From positions 1 through 64,000 of the forward strand of contig JBCCLJ010000006.1 of NCBI GenBank assembly GCA_039026915.1: a stretch of DNA of 64,000 bases, written 5' to 3'. Made by a program: the position numbers and the translations under genes. Shown here piece by piece: positions 45,369-53,471 of the stretch. The number at the start of each line of letters is the position of its first letter. The first letter of the stretch is position 1. The notes under the pieces were generated by a model that did no database searches, had not been told where the DNA came from, and saw only the letters and a list, made by a program, of their open reading frames with translations. Origin of the DNA: JBCCLJ01 sp039026915 (GTDB taxonomy: Bacteria > Acidobacteriota > Thermoanaerobaculia > Multivoradales > Multivoraceae).

Positions 45369-47095
45369 TCGGCAGTCCCTTCGAGTCGTCCGGAGAAGTA
45401 GTGCTCTGCGGCCGCTTGCCGGCGGAGTTTCCCCGACGACGTGCGCGGCAGATCGCCCGGTTGGAAGAGCGCCACGCGCTCCGCGCGCAGTCCGGTCTCC
45501 CGGAGAACTGCTCGGCGCACGTCGTCGACGATCTCTGACGCGGGGCGAGCGGCAGGCAGGCTGCGCTCGGCGAGCACGACGAGGCGCTCTCCATCGTCGG
45601 CACCGAGCTCCCAGCTCGCGGCCACGACTCCGCCCCAGAGCACACCCTCCGCCGCTGCGACAGCGCGTTCGACCCACGTCGGATCGATGTTGCGGCCGTT
45701 GAGCACCAGAACGTCTTTGTCGCGCCCGCAGAGGAACAATTCGCCGTCGTCGAAGAAGCCGAGGTCGCCGGTGTTCATCCACCCTTCCTGCAGGGTCGCA
45801 GCCGTTGCCTCGGGCTGACCGAGATACTCGGCGAAGAGCGACGGACCTCTCGCCCAGACCGATCCCACGCATCCCTCGGGCGCAGGCTTTCCTGAAACGT
45901 CACGGATCTCCACCTCGAAGTGCGGCACCGGCCGACCGACGGAGACGATGTCGACGCCATCGGCGCTCGGACGCGCGGTTCCCGCCTCGAGTGAGGATCG
46001 CTCGAAGCGCCGCGCGACGAACGAAGTCTCAGGAGCGCTGAAGGTCACGGCCAGAGCCGCCTCCGCCAGACCGTACACCGGCGTCAAGGCCTCGGGTCGC
46101 AGACCCCAAGGCGCAAAGCGCTCGCCGAACTGCTGAAGAGTGCGAGACGAGACCGCTTCCGCACCGTTGAGAGCGAAGCGCCAGGTCGAGAGATCGACAC
46201 CCTCCAACTGATCGTCGCGCACGCGCTCGACGCAGAGTCGGTAAGCGAAGTCGGGCGCTGCCGACACCGTCGCGCGCTTGCGCGAGATCGTCTGAAGCCA
46301 GAGAGCCGGGCGCGACACGAAGCTCTCGGGACTCAAGAGACTGAGTCTCGAAGGGCGCAACAGGACCGGAAGCAGACCGCCGACGAGGCCCATGTCGTGG
46401 TAGAGCGGCAGCCAGCTGACGCCGCTGTGGCTCGGGCCGTCCGCCTCGTCGGGCCAAAAGGAGTTGAGGATGCGGGCTTGCGCGAGCAGAGCACGGTGCG
46501 TCAGGGCGACCGGGCGCGGGGACCCCGTCGTGCCGGAACTGAACTGGACCAGGGCGAAGTCCTCGGGGTCTCTGGCGACGCCTCGTGCCTCGGTCGAGCC
46601 CTCGAGCTCGTCGACGTCGAGAACGACGAGCTCTTTGACGTCCTCGAGCACCGACCGCAGACGCTTCCGCAGCCTCGCATCGGTCACCAGCCAGCACGCA
46701 TCGACTGCGGCGAGCATCGCGCAGGTGCGGGCGGCGTAGTCGGCCGGGCCACCGAGACGAACCGGAGGATAGAGCGGGACCGGCACCGCTCCAACCTCGG
46801 AGGCCGCCAGGAGAAGCTCGAAGAACTCGACCGACGTCTGCAGCACCAGGGCGAGGCGATCTCCAGGCCGAACTCCTCGATCGCGCAGACCGGCGGCACG
46901 CCGACGTACGCGCTGCCGCAGCTCGTGCCAGGAGACGGCGCGGGCCGTGGCCCCGCGTCGGTCGAGGAGCTCGAGCCCGAGGAATCGCGAGTCGCCCGCC
47001 GACCGCTCCGCCGCCAGGTCGAGTGCTTCGGAGAGGTGCCAAGGGGCCGAAGCCTCGAGGCTCTCGTGATCGAGAACGGCGGGCGGCACGTTCAA
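45365..47095 (-). CDS. Fatty acyl-AMP ligase (FAAL-like)
   Basis: 576 residues starting at TTG (47095), overlapping the ACP stop by 4 nt (TTGA). ANL-superfamily motifs: FSSGTTGSPRPVALTHRA, WLPLYHDMGLVGGLL, TPVYGLAEAALAV, GWMNTGDLGFFDDGELFLCG and the A10 lysine in PRTSSGKLRRQ. The LPLYHDMGL and TGDLGF forms are those of fatty acyl-AMP ligases that load carrier proteins rather than CoA. Together with the adjacent ACP it should activate a fatty acid and hand it over as a starter for the type III PKS. The FAAL-specific insertion that blocks CoA use cannot be confirmed by eye. Confidence 0.86.
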   Translation of the reverse strand: MNVPPAVLDHESLEASAPWHLSEALDLAAERSAGDSRFLGLELLDRRGATARAVSWHELRQRVRRRAAGLRDRGVRPGDRLALVLQTSVEFFELLLAASEVGAVPVPLYPPVRLGGPADYAARTCAMLAAVDACWLVTDARLRKRLRSVLEDVKELVVLDVDELEGSTEARGVARDPEDFALVQFSSGTTGSPRPVALTHRALLAQARILNSFWPDEADGPSHSGVSWLPLYHDMGLVGGLLPVLLRPSRLSLLSPESFVSRPALWLQTISRKRATVSAAPDFAYRLCVERVRDDQLEGVDLSTWRFALNGAEAVSSRTLQQFGERFAPWGLRPEALTPVYGLAEAALAVTFSAPETSFVARRFERSSLEAGTARPSADGVDIVSVGRPVPHFEVEIRDVSGKPAPEGCVGSVWARGPSLFAEYLGQPEATAATLQEGWMNTGDLGFFDDGELFLCGRDKDVLVLNGRNIDPTWVERAVAAAEGVLWGGVVAASWELGADDGERLVVLAERSLPAARPASEIVDDVRRAVLRETGLRAERVALFQPGDLPRTSSGKLRRQAAAEHYFSGRLEGTAE

Positions 47096-47346
47096 GAGGC
47101 GCCGCCCTTCTTGTGGCGAACGACGTCGACCAAGTCACGTACCGTCGCGATCGCCTCTTCGTCCTCGGGATCGAGGAGCACACGGAAGTGATTCTCGACC
47201 TCAGCCGCCAAGGTCATCAGCTGCAGCGAGTCGAGCTGCAGATCTTCGACCAGGTGGGCGTCGAGCGGCAGTGGACCCTGGTGGTCCAGGTGCTCGGCGG
47301 CCACCTGCCGGACGCCGGCAAGGATCTCTTCTCGGGTCGAGGTCAT
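47092..47346 (-). CDS. Acyl carrier protein
   Basis: 84 residues from the ATG at 47346 (ATGA overlap with the methyltransferase stop). The phosphopantetheine serine is S40 in LVEDLQLDSLQLMTLAAEVE, the standard DSL motif, and the protein is acidic with four predicted helices. It lies between the methyltransferase and the acyl-AMP ligase, so its probable job is to carry the fatty acyl group made by the ligase to the PKS. It is probably not the housekeeping AcpP, which would be linked to fab genes. Confidence 0.92.
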   Translation of the reverse strand: MTSTREEILAGVRQVAAEHLDHQGPLPLDAHLVEDLQLDSLQLMTLAAEVENHFRVLLDPEDEEAIATVRDLVDVVRHKKGGAS

Positions 47347-47918
47347 CGTTGACCCGGGAGGCCGGCGCCGAAGACGCCGTCGTAGTCGCAGTGCTCACGC
47401 AGGGCGGTTTCTTCGACGTCGATGCGCACTTTGAGAAGGGTGGCGTTGGCGATGCTGAAGAGCAGGGCGGTCGCCCAGGCGCCGTGCACCAGTGGCAGCG
47501 CCAGTATCTCGAGTACGACAGCGACGTAGTTCGGGTGTCGGAAGAACCGGTAGGGGCCCCGCCGCACGGCGGGCGCTCCGGGCTCGACGAGTACGCGGGT
47601 GTTCCAGCGATCGCCGAGACTCGAGATCGCCCAGTAGCGAAGTGCCATCGACAGCACGATGAAGCCGAGCGCCAGAGCACTCACACCTCGAATCGGACTC
47701 CGACCGAGCGCCACGACCTCGACGAAGCAGGACATCAGAAAGAGCGTGTGCAGCACGACCATGAAGCCGTAGTGACGCTGCCCGACTTCGAGGCCTCCGC
47801 GCGAGCGCACGCGTCGTGCGTTGCGCGTCGACAGGACGAGCTCCACAAGCCGCTCCACGCCGACCGCGGCCAGAAGCAGCAAGTAGAGCTGCACGCTCGT
47901 CGTCAGGGTCAAGTTCAA
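47343..47918 (-). CDS. Isoprenylcysteine carboxyl methyltransferase-like protein
   Basis: 191 residues starting at TTG (47918), overlapping the PKS stop by 4 nt (TTGA). Four or more membrane segments are followed by the SAM-binding region GPYRFFRHPNYVAVVLEIL, the hallmark of ICMT/PEMT-type membrane methyltransferases. Homologues next to type III PKS genes (SrsB, BpsB) O-methylate alkylresorcinols or alkylpyrones. It should methylate the PKS product in the membrane. Confidence 0.9.
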   Translation of the reverse strand: MNLTLTTSVQLYLLLLAAVGVERLVELVLSTRNARRVRSRGGLEVGQRHYGFMVVLHTLFLMSCFVEVVALGRSPIRGVSALALGFIVLSMALRYWAISSLGDRWNTRVLVEPGAPAVRRGPYRFFRHPNYVAVVLEILALPLVHGAWATALLFSIANATLLKVRIDVEETALREHCDYDGVFGAGLPGQR

Positions 47919-48970
47919 AACCTCAAAAGCACCAGTTCCGAGCAGAATCCGGGGCCCATCGCCAGGAGCACGCCGAAGCTACCGGCGGGAGGTGGATCGG
48001 CGAGGGTTTCTTCGAGGACCATGAGCACCGACGTCGACGAGAGATTGCCCACTTCGCGCAGCCCCTTCCACGTGAGATCGAAGGCAGACTCGTCGACCTC
48101 GAGCGCTTCAGCCATTGCCTGAAGAACCTTGGGTCCACCCGGGTGGCAGATCCAAGTGCCGATGTCTCGGCGACGCAGTCCCTCTTCGGCGAGGAAGGCG
48201 TCGACGTCGGCGCGCAGGTGATCAGCCACCATCTGAGGCACCCGCGCGGAGAGGACGATCTCGAACCCGTTCTCACCGATGGTCCAACCCATGACGTCTT
48301 CGCTGTCGGGATAGAGCACGGAGCGGGTCGCGATGACTTCGGGGCCCGAGGAGAGGGCCGGTGCCGCCGAGCTGCCGCCGAGCACGACAGCGGCGGCGCC
48401 GTCACCGAAGAGGCCGGTGGCGATCAAATTCGGAATGGACAGATCCTCGCGCTGCACCGTCAGCGAGCAGAGCTCGACGGAGAGCAGAGCCGCGGTGTGC
48501 TCGGGGAAGGCGCGCACGTAGTCCGCGGCGCGTGCTACGCCGGCCGCGCCGGCGACGCAGCCGAGGCCGAAGATGGGCGTTCGCTTGACCGACGGGTTGA
48601 GACCCAGCCGATGTACGAGGCGAGCATCGAGCGAGGGTACGGCGAGGCCCGTCACCGAGACGAAGAAGAGCGCGTCGAGCGACTCTGGGGCGACGCCAGC
48701 CAGCGACAGAGCCTGCTCGAGCGCACGTCCGCCGACATCGATTCCCACGCGAATCCAAGCGTCGTTGGCGTCCCCGAAACCGCCGAGAGCATCGAACTCC
48801 TCGAGTGGCAGCGCCAGGTGGCGACCACCGACGAGCACGTTCTGATGCAGGCGACGAAGTCTCTCCGTGTTGAAGTGACGGTCTCCCCACTCCTGCTCCA
48901 GGCGACTCACGATCGTCTCCTGGTCGTAGAAGTTGTCGGGAAGCGCACTCGCCACGCTGCAGATCCGCAT
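47915..48970 (-). CDS. Type III polyketide synthase
   Basis: 351 residues of the chalcone/stilbene-synthase superfamily. The catalytic triad is complete: C138 in FGLGCVAGAAG, H276 in WICHPGGPKVL and N309 in REVGNLSSTSVL. The length is typical for alkylpyrone/alkylresorcinol synthases and the motifs match bacterial forms. It extends an acyl starter with malonyl-CoA and cyclises the chain. The ATG has GGAG 10 nt upstream. It is the first gene of the cluster and starts 16 bp after the nucleotidyltransferase stop on the same strand. Confidence 0.94.
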   Translation of the reverse strand: MRICSVASALPDNFYDQETIVSRLEQEWGDRHFNTERLRRLHQNVLVGGRHLALPLEEFDALGGFGDANDAWIRVGIDVGGRALEQALSLAGVAPESLDALFFVSVTGLAVPSLDARLVHRLGLNPSVKRTPIFGLGCVAGAAGVARAADYVRAFPEHTAALLSVELCSLTVQREDLSIPNLIATGLFGDGAAAVVLGGSSAAPALSSGPEVIATRSVLYPDSEDVMGWTIGENGFEIVLSARVPQMVADHLRADVDAFLAEEGLRRRDIGTWICHPGGPKVLQAMAEALEVDESAFDLTWKGLREVGNLSSTSVLMVLEETLADPPPAGSFGVLLAMGPGFCSELVLLRF

Positions 48971-48986
48971 CAGACGTTGCTCCGGT

Positions 48987-50054
48987 TCAAGGCGTGGCTC
49001 CCTGAGGAACTTCGATCGGAGTGTAAACGAGCTGGCCGACGACCGAGTCGCGCCCTGCCGGATCGCGCCCCGAAGAAAGCGGCGTCACCAGGCGACGGTC
49101 GAGTCCGGTGCCCGCGGGAAGCACGACGCCGGGTGCGACGAGGGAGTCCTTGAGTCGGCAGCCGGCCTCGAGACGAGCCCCCGGAAGCACTGCGCTCGTC
49201 TCGACCCGGCAGTCCTCTTCGAGGACGACCTCGTGCTCGATCACGGCACGTCGGATCTTGCTTCGCGCACCCAGAGTGGCTCGATCACTGATCCAGGAGC
49301 TGCGCAGGGGGCTCGCCCGGCCCGCCGTCTGCACCAGCGCCTGAAGGTAGCGCCAAGGCGTACCGAGATCGTGCCAGGGTCTCTTCGTACGCACGGCACG
49401 CAGGTTCTCGCGGTCGTCGAGCAGGGGCTCGTAGAGCTCGCCGACGATGTCGGCCGGCTCGCTGCGGCCCGCGACGCGATCGAGCAGCCGAGGCGAGAGG
49501 ACCTGGGCCCCGCCGAAGACGAGCTCGGAGCCCGCAACGCCGTCGCTGGGGAGGCGGCGGTCGTGCCTGAGCTGCAGCAGGCGTCCGTCCTTCGAGACGG
49601 CGACGTTGCCCCTGAAAGGAGCCCTCTCGGCGATCAGCAACGTCGCGATCGCATCGTGGCGGAGGTGCTCCTTGACCATCTTCGAGAGCGGCCATCGGCA
49701 GAGCGAGTCCGAGTTGATGAGGAGCGCGGCATCGCTGTCCGCCAGCTGCCGAGCAATCGGTCCCAACGCGCCAAGGGTGCCTAGAATCTCCTCTTCCTCG
49801 GAGTAGCGGATCTCCATGCCGTCGACGTCGGTACCGACCGCTTCGCGAACCTGCTCGCCGAGAAAGTGCAGGTTCAGAAAAGCGCTCTCGCAGCCGAGTC
49901 GAGCCAGCCCCTGGAGCGTGCGCACGACGGAGCTCTTCCCCAAAACGGGCAGAAGCGGCTTGGGGATCTGTTGAGTGAGAGGCCTCAGCCGCTGACCGAA
50001 GCCGGCCGAGAGCACCAGAGCTCGAAGCCTGTGCTGTCGCCGTCCCCAGGCCAC
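48987..50054 (-). CDS. Sugar-nucleotidyltransferase-like protein
   Basis: 355 residues from the GTG at 50054, which follows the CYTH stop with one base between. The nucleotide-binding start ALVLSAGFGQRLRPLTQQIP with KPLLPVLGKSS is that of NDP-sugar synthases. The metal-binding region is LLINSDSLCR, where glycine-aspartate is usual. The C-terminal part (about 270-345) shows imperfect hexapeptide-like repeats (AVLPGARLEAGCRLKDS, SLVAPGVVLPAG). It probably makes an NDP-sugar such as GDP-mannose or dTDP-glucose from sugar-1-phosphate, with no specificity assignable. It lies 16 bp upstream of the PKS gene. Confidence 0.85.
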   Translation of the reverse strand: MAWGRRQHRLRALVLSAGFGQRLRPLTQQIPKPLLPVLGKSSVVRTLQGLARLGCESAFLNLHFLGEQVREAVGTDVDGMEIRYSEEEEILGTLGALGPIARQLADSDAALLINSDSLCRWPLSKMVKEHLRHDAIATLLIAERAPFRGNVAVSKDGRLLQLRHDRRLPSDGVAGSELVFGGAQVLSPRLLDRVAGRSEPADIVGELYEPLLDDRENLRAVRTKRPWHDLGTPWRYLQALVQTAGRASPLRSSWISDRATLGARSKIRRAVIEHEVVLEEDCRVETSAVLPGARLEAGCRLKDSLVAPGVVLPAGTGLDRRLVTPLSSGRDPAGRDSVVGQLVYTPIEVPQGATP

Positions 50055-50055
50055 G

Positions 50056-50625
50056 TCAGAGCCGCTCCGTTGGATCTTCGCGAGCCGAAGGCGGGAAGAC
50101 CATGTCGACGCCGAGCGCCGGATTCGCCGCTCTCGCCTCGAGCCAGAGACCGACGTAGCTGAGGCGCTCGGGCTCGGCATCCGCGAGACCCAGGCCTTCC
50201 AGATGCTCGAGCGGTCTCTCCGCCTCGACTTCGACGAAGTCCCCGAGCGGCGTGTGATCGAGGGCCACGACGGCGCCGTCGAACCGCCACTGCTCGCGGT
50301 CCTTCTCGTAACGCAGGGTGGCGCGGAGACCGAGAGCCACAAGAATCTCCTCGAGCCGGTCCGCATCGCCGACGGAGGTCTCGAGCTCTGTCCGGCTCTT
50401 CACCTGCTGCTCGTAGACGGCGGGTCCCTTGAACGTCACCTTTGCTCCCTGTCCATCGCGGCGAACGCGCAGCACGCAGCCGTGCCCCCGCAGCTCCCCT
50501 TCGCGATCGAACAGCGTGTTGCTCTCGCGCGATTTCGGTTCGAGCAGTTCGGCTCCCGCCTCGATGAGGCGCGAGCGCACTGCGTCCAGATCCTCGACGC
50601 GCACTTTGACCTCGCGCTCGATCAA
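50056..50625 (-). CDS. CYTH-domain protein (CyaB/ThTPase-like)
   Basis: 189 residues starting at TTG (50625). The ExExK signature is IEREVKVRV at residues 2-10, and the tunnel-fold basic and acidic residues continue in SRESNTLFDR, VLRVRRDGQGAKVTFKGPA and FVEVEAE. CYTH proteins bind triphosphates; members act as class IV adenylate cyclase, thiamine triphosphatase or inorganic triphosphatase, and sequence alone does not separate them. It lies between an M20 peptidase (2 bp) and the nucleotidyltransferase (1 bp), so the three are co-transcribed. Confidence 0.88.
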   Translation of the reverse strand: MIEREVKVRVEDLDAVRSRLIEAGAELLEPKSRESNTLFDREGELRGHGCVLRVRRDGQGAKVTFKGPAVYEQQVKSRTELETSVGDADRLEEILVALGLRATLRYEKDREQWRFDGAVVALDHTPLGDFVEVEAERPLEHLEGLGLADAEPERLSYVGLWLEARAANPALGVDMVFPPSAREDPTERL

Positions 50626-50627
50626 CG

Positions 50628-52025
50628 TCAGGAGGCTCCGGAGATCTCCGCCGCGCGATCGAGGAGCCGTGCGGTCGTGCGAATGCCTTGGTAGTAGTGC
50701 GAGAGGTTGAACTTCTCGTTGGGCGAGTGCAGCCGATCGTCACTGAGGCCGAAACCCATGAGGAGGGTCGGCGCTCCCAGCACCTCGTTCAGCGTACCGA
50801 CGATGGGGATCGAGCCGCCTTCGCGGACCTTCACGGGCGGCTTGCCCCAGACGTCCTGCATCGCCGACATCGCGGCAGCGGCAAAGGGGCCTTCGATGTC
50901 GACGAGGAGCGGTCCCGCGCCGTGAAGAACGTCGACCTCCACCGTCGCGCCGTCGGTCGGCATCTGGGCGACGAAGGCCTCGAGGCTGCGTCCGATCTCG
51001 TCTGGATCCTGGTCCGGCACGAGGCGCATTGAAACCTTGGCCCCGGAAATGGCCGGCAGGACGGTCTTGGCTCCCGGCCCCTGATAGCCGCTCCACAGAC
51101 CGTTCACGTCGAGGGTCGGTCGTGCCCACGAGCGCTCCAGAGTCGAGTAGCCCTCTTCGCCGAATGTCGCAGCGATGCCGAGATCCTTGCGGTACTCCTC
51201 CTCGTCGAGCGGCAGGGCGGCGAACTCCTTTCGCTCCCAGTCCTCGAGAGGTCGCACGGAGTCGTAGAAGCCGGGAATCAGAATGCGTCCCGTCTCGGGA
51301 TCGCGCAGTCGCGCGACGATGTCGGCGATCGTGTTGCCGGGGTTACGCACGGCGCCGCCGAAGGTCCCGGAGTGCAGATCGCGGTTCGGTCCGGTGACGC
51401 GGATCTCGACGTACAGGATGCCCTTGAGACCGTAGAGCAGGCTCGGTTGACCCGGCGCGTACATCGACGAGTCCGAGACCACGACCGCGTCCGCGCCGAG
51501 CCGCTCGCGCCCGGGTTCGCTGCGCACATAGTGCTCGATCGCTTCGCCGCCCGACTCCTCTTCACCTTCGACCAGGAACTTGACGTTCACCGGCAGTTCA
51601 TCGCGCGTAGCCAATAGCGCGTCGATGGCTTTCACGTGAGCGTACGACTGCCCCTTGTCGTCGGTCGCACCGCGGGCGACCAGCAGATCGCCCTCGACGG
51701 TCGGCTCGAAGGGCGGGTTGCGCCACTCCTCGAGCGGGTCCGGCGGCTGAACGTCGTAGTGGCCGTAGAAGAGGAGCGTCGGCAGAGCGTCGGAGACGTG
51801 GCGCTCGGCGAGCACCAGAGGATGCCCCTGCGTTTCGATGATCTCCGCCTGCAGGCCGGAGGCTTCCATGCGCGTGCGCAGAAAGTCCGCGCAGCGGGCC
51901 ACGTCGGCGGCAAAGGCAGGATCGGTCGAAACCGAGGGAATCCTCAGGTAGTCCTTGAGCTCTTCGAGGTAGCGCTCGCTGTCGCGCTCGATCGTTGCGA
52001 AGACGTCCGACGTCGAATGGGTCAT
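50628..52025 (-). CDS. M20-family metallodipeptidase
   Basis: 465 residues. Zinc-site motifs are FYGHYDVQPPDP (first histidine and aspartate), ATDDKGQ (bridging aspartate), VEGEEESGGEA (catalytic glutamate and ligand) and the late histidine in DDRLHSPNEKFNL. This is the CNDP/PepV-like dipeptidase branch of M20. It is cytosolic, hydrolysing dipeptides. Its stop is 2 bp from the CYTH start. A 69-bp gap separates it from the CPBP gene. Confidence 0.94.
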   Translation of the reverse strand: MTHSTSDVFATIERDSERYLEELKDYLRIPSVSTDPAFAADVARCADFLRTRMEASGLQAEIIETQGHPLVLAERHVSDALPTLLFYGHYDVQPPDPLEEWRNPPFEPTVEGDLLVARGATDDKGQSYAHVKAIDALLATRDELPVNVKFLVEGEEESGGEAIEHYVRSEPGRERLGADAVVVSDSSMYAPGQPSLLYGLKGILYVEIRVTGPNRDLHSGTFGGAVRNPGNTIADIVARLRDPETGRILIPGFYDSVRPLEDWERKEFAALPLDEEEYRKDLGIAATFGEEGYSTLERSWARPTLDVNGLWSGYQGPGAKTVLPAISGAKVSMRLVPDQDPDEIGRSLEAFVAQMPTDGATVEVDVLHGAGPLLVDIEGPFAAAAMSAMQDVWGKPPVKVREGGSIPIVGTLNEVLGAPTLLMGFGLSDDRLHSPNEKFNLSHYYQGIRTTARLLDRAAEISGAS

Positions 52026-52094
52026 GAGTGCTTCCCCTCACGTTGTTCCGAACGACAAGAGTAAGCGACGAGGATTGCCTTTGGCGACATCCCC

Positions 52095-52583
52095 TCAGAA
52101 TCTTTCCAACGATCCGCGGGACAGACGTCCGAGACCGATCGCGTTGACCGCGACGTGAGCAACGATCGGAGCCATCAGGTTCTGACGCCACTCGAAGAGG
52201 CTGCCCAGTCCAAGGCCGCCGAGCAGTGCGAAGAGCGTCCAGACGAGATAGATCTTCGACGGTCCGGAGTGCACGATCGCGAAGAGGAGCGTCGTTCCGA
52301 CGAGACCGAGGGACGGCTGCATCGCACCCCGGAAGAAGAGCTCTTCTCCGACGCCGGACAAAAGAGCCAGACCCAGCGCCTCAGAGGTCGTGAGAGGGCC
52401 GATCCGAGCAGCCAGTTCGCGCTCGAGAGCCCCGACGGGCCCGACAAACCTCGCAATCAGTTGCCAGGAGAGCGCCACCACCACGCCTCCCCCGACTCCG
52501 AGGGCAAGATCGAGTGGAAGCGAGGGTGCGCGAACGAAGAGATCGGCGGTGATCCCGCCGTCGCGCAGGCCGATCCACAGCAA
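52095..52583 (-). CDS. CPBP-family intramembrane metalloprotease
   Basis: At least 162 residues. The glutamate motif EELFFR sits in LSGVGEELFFRGAMQPSLGL, and FAIVHSG and VAHVAVNAIG carry the second and third zinc-site motifs (HxxxN type). Several membrane segments are visible. The frame stays open upstream of the TTG at 52583: an extra hydrophobic segment (ELYRFGWGFYLLLAIAALLW) precedes it back to about 52640 and no ATG is available, so the real start may be a non-standard codon inside the end of tal. CPBP enzymes process prenylated proteins or act in immunity and bacteriocin maturation; the substrate here is unknown. Confidence 0.78.
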   Translation of the reverse strand: MLWIGLRDGGITADLFVRAPSLPLDLALGVGGGVVVALSWQLIARFVGPVGALERELAARIGPLTTSEALGLALLSGVGEELFFRGAMQPSLGLVGTTLLFAIVHSGPSKIYLVWTLFALLGGLGLGSLFEWRQNLMAPIVAHVAVNAIGLGRLSRGSLERF

Positions 52584-52638
52584 AGCTGCGATCGCCAGGA
52601 GGAGATAGAAGCCCCAACCGAAGCGGTAGAGCTCGGAG

Positions 52639-53298
52639 CTACTCTTCGTCGAAGGAGCGACCGGTCGCCTCCCAATCCGCCAGGAAACCGGCGAGACCGC
52701 GATCGGTCAGCGGGTGCTTGTAGAGCTGCTCGAGGGTCTTGAACGGCAGGGTGGCGGTGTCTGCACCGAGCCGTGCCGACTCGAACATATGGGCAGGGCT
52801 TCTCACCGACGCGACGAGGACTTTGGTGGTGAAGGCGTAGTTGGCGTAGATGCCGACGATGTCGGCGATCAGCTCCATGCCGTTCAATCCGATGTCGTCG
52901 AGCCGACCGACGAAGGGTGAAATGTAAGTGGCGCCGGCCTTGGCGGCGACGAGAGCCTGGTTCGCGGAGAAGCAGAGCGTGACGTTCGTCTTGATTCCCT
53001 GCTCGGTCAGCTGCGCCACCACCTGCAGGCCCTGCGGAAGCAGCGGGATCTTGACGACGACGTTCTCTGCCAGTCCGGCGAGGCGCTTGCCCTCTTCGAG
53101 CATGCCGGCGGCATCCGTCGCGATCACCTCACCGCTGACCGGCCCGGGGACGAGCTCGGCGATCTCCCGCACGGTCGGCAGATAGGCCTTGCCCTGCTTC
53201 GCGATCAGGGACGGATTGGTGGTGACGCCGTCGACCATGCCCCACTCGAGGCCGGTTCGAATCTGCTCGATATCTGCGGTGTCGAGAAAGAACTCCAT
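52639..53298 (-). CDS. tal: Transaldolase (small FSA/TalC type)
   Basis: A 219-residue TIM-barrel enzyme. The start MEFFLDTADIEQI is the family signature, the Schiff-base lysine lies in ENVVVKIPL, and CFSANQALVAAKAGATYISP plus GADTATLPFK follow. Residue order and short length place it in the fructose-6-phosphate aldolase/short transaldolase group rather than the 300+-residue classical form. It links the pentose phosphate pathway to glycolysis. A GGAG lies 6 nt before the ATG. It is 173 bp downstream of gyrA. Confidence 0.94.
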   Translation of the reverse strand: MEFFLDTADIEQIRTGLEWGMVDGVTTNPSLIAKQGKAYLPTVREIAELVPGPVSGEVIATDAAGMLEEGKRLAGLAENVVVKIPLLPQGLQVVAQLTEQGIKTNVTLCFSANQALVAAKAGATYISPFVGRLDDIGLNGMELIADIVGIYANYAFTTKVLVASVRSPAHMFESARLGADTATLPFKTLEQLYKHPLTDRGLAGFLADWEATGRSFDEE

Positions 53299-53409
53299 CG
53301 GTCACTCCGTCAGTGTGTTGCTGGTAGCCGGGCCCGGGCATCGTACCGCGCGACCGAGCTGGGGGAAGGGCCAATTCTGCCGCGAGGACATGCGGCTGAG
53401 GGGATCCGA

Positions 53410-53437
53410 GATTCGAACCCTGCAAAGGGCTCGAGTC
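53410..53437 (-). other. Stem-loop between gyrA and tal
   Basis: GATTCGAACCCT (53410-53421) pairs with AGGGCTCGAGTC (53426-53437) around a 4-nt loop: 12 positions with one mismatch and one G-T. On the minus strand it lies about 35 nt after the gyrA stop. No T run follows, so it is not a standard intrinsic terminator. It also contains a GGGTTCGAATC stretch that mimics a tRNA T arm. Confidence 0.5.
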
Positions 53438-53471
53438 GACCGGTGAACGATCGGGCCGCCGGCCGCCGGAG

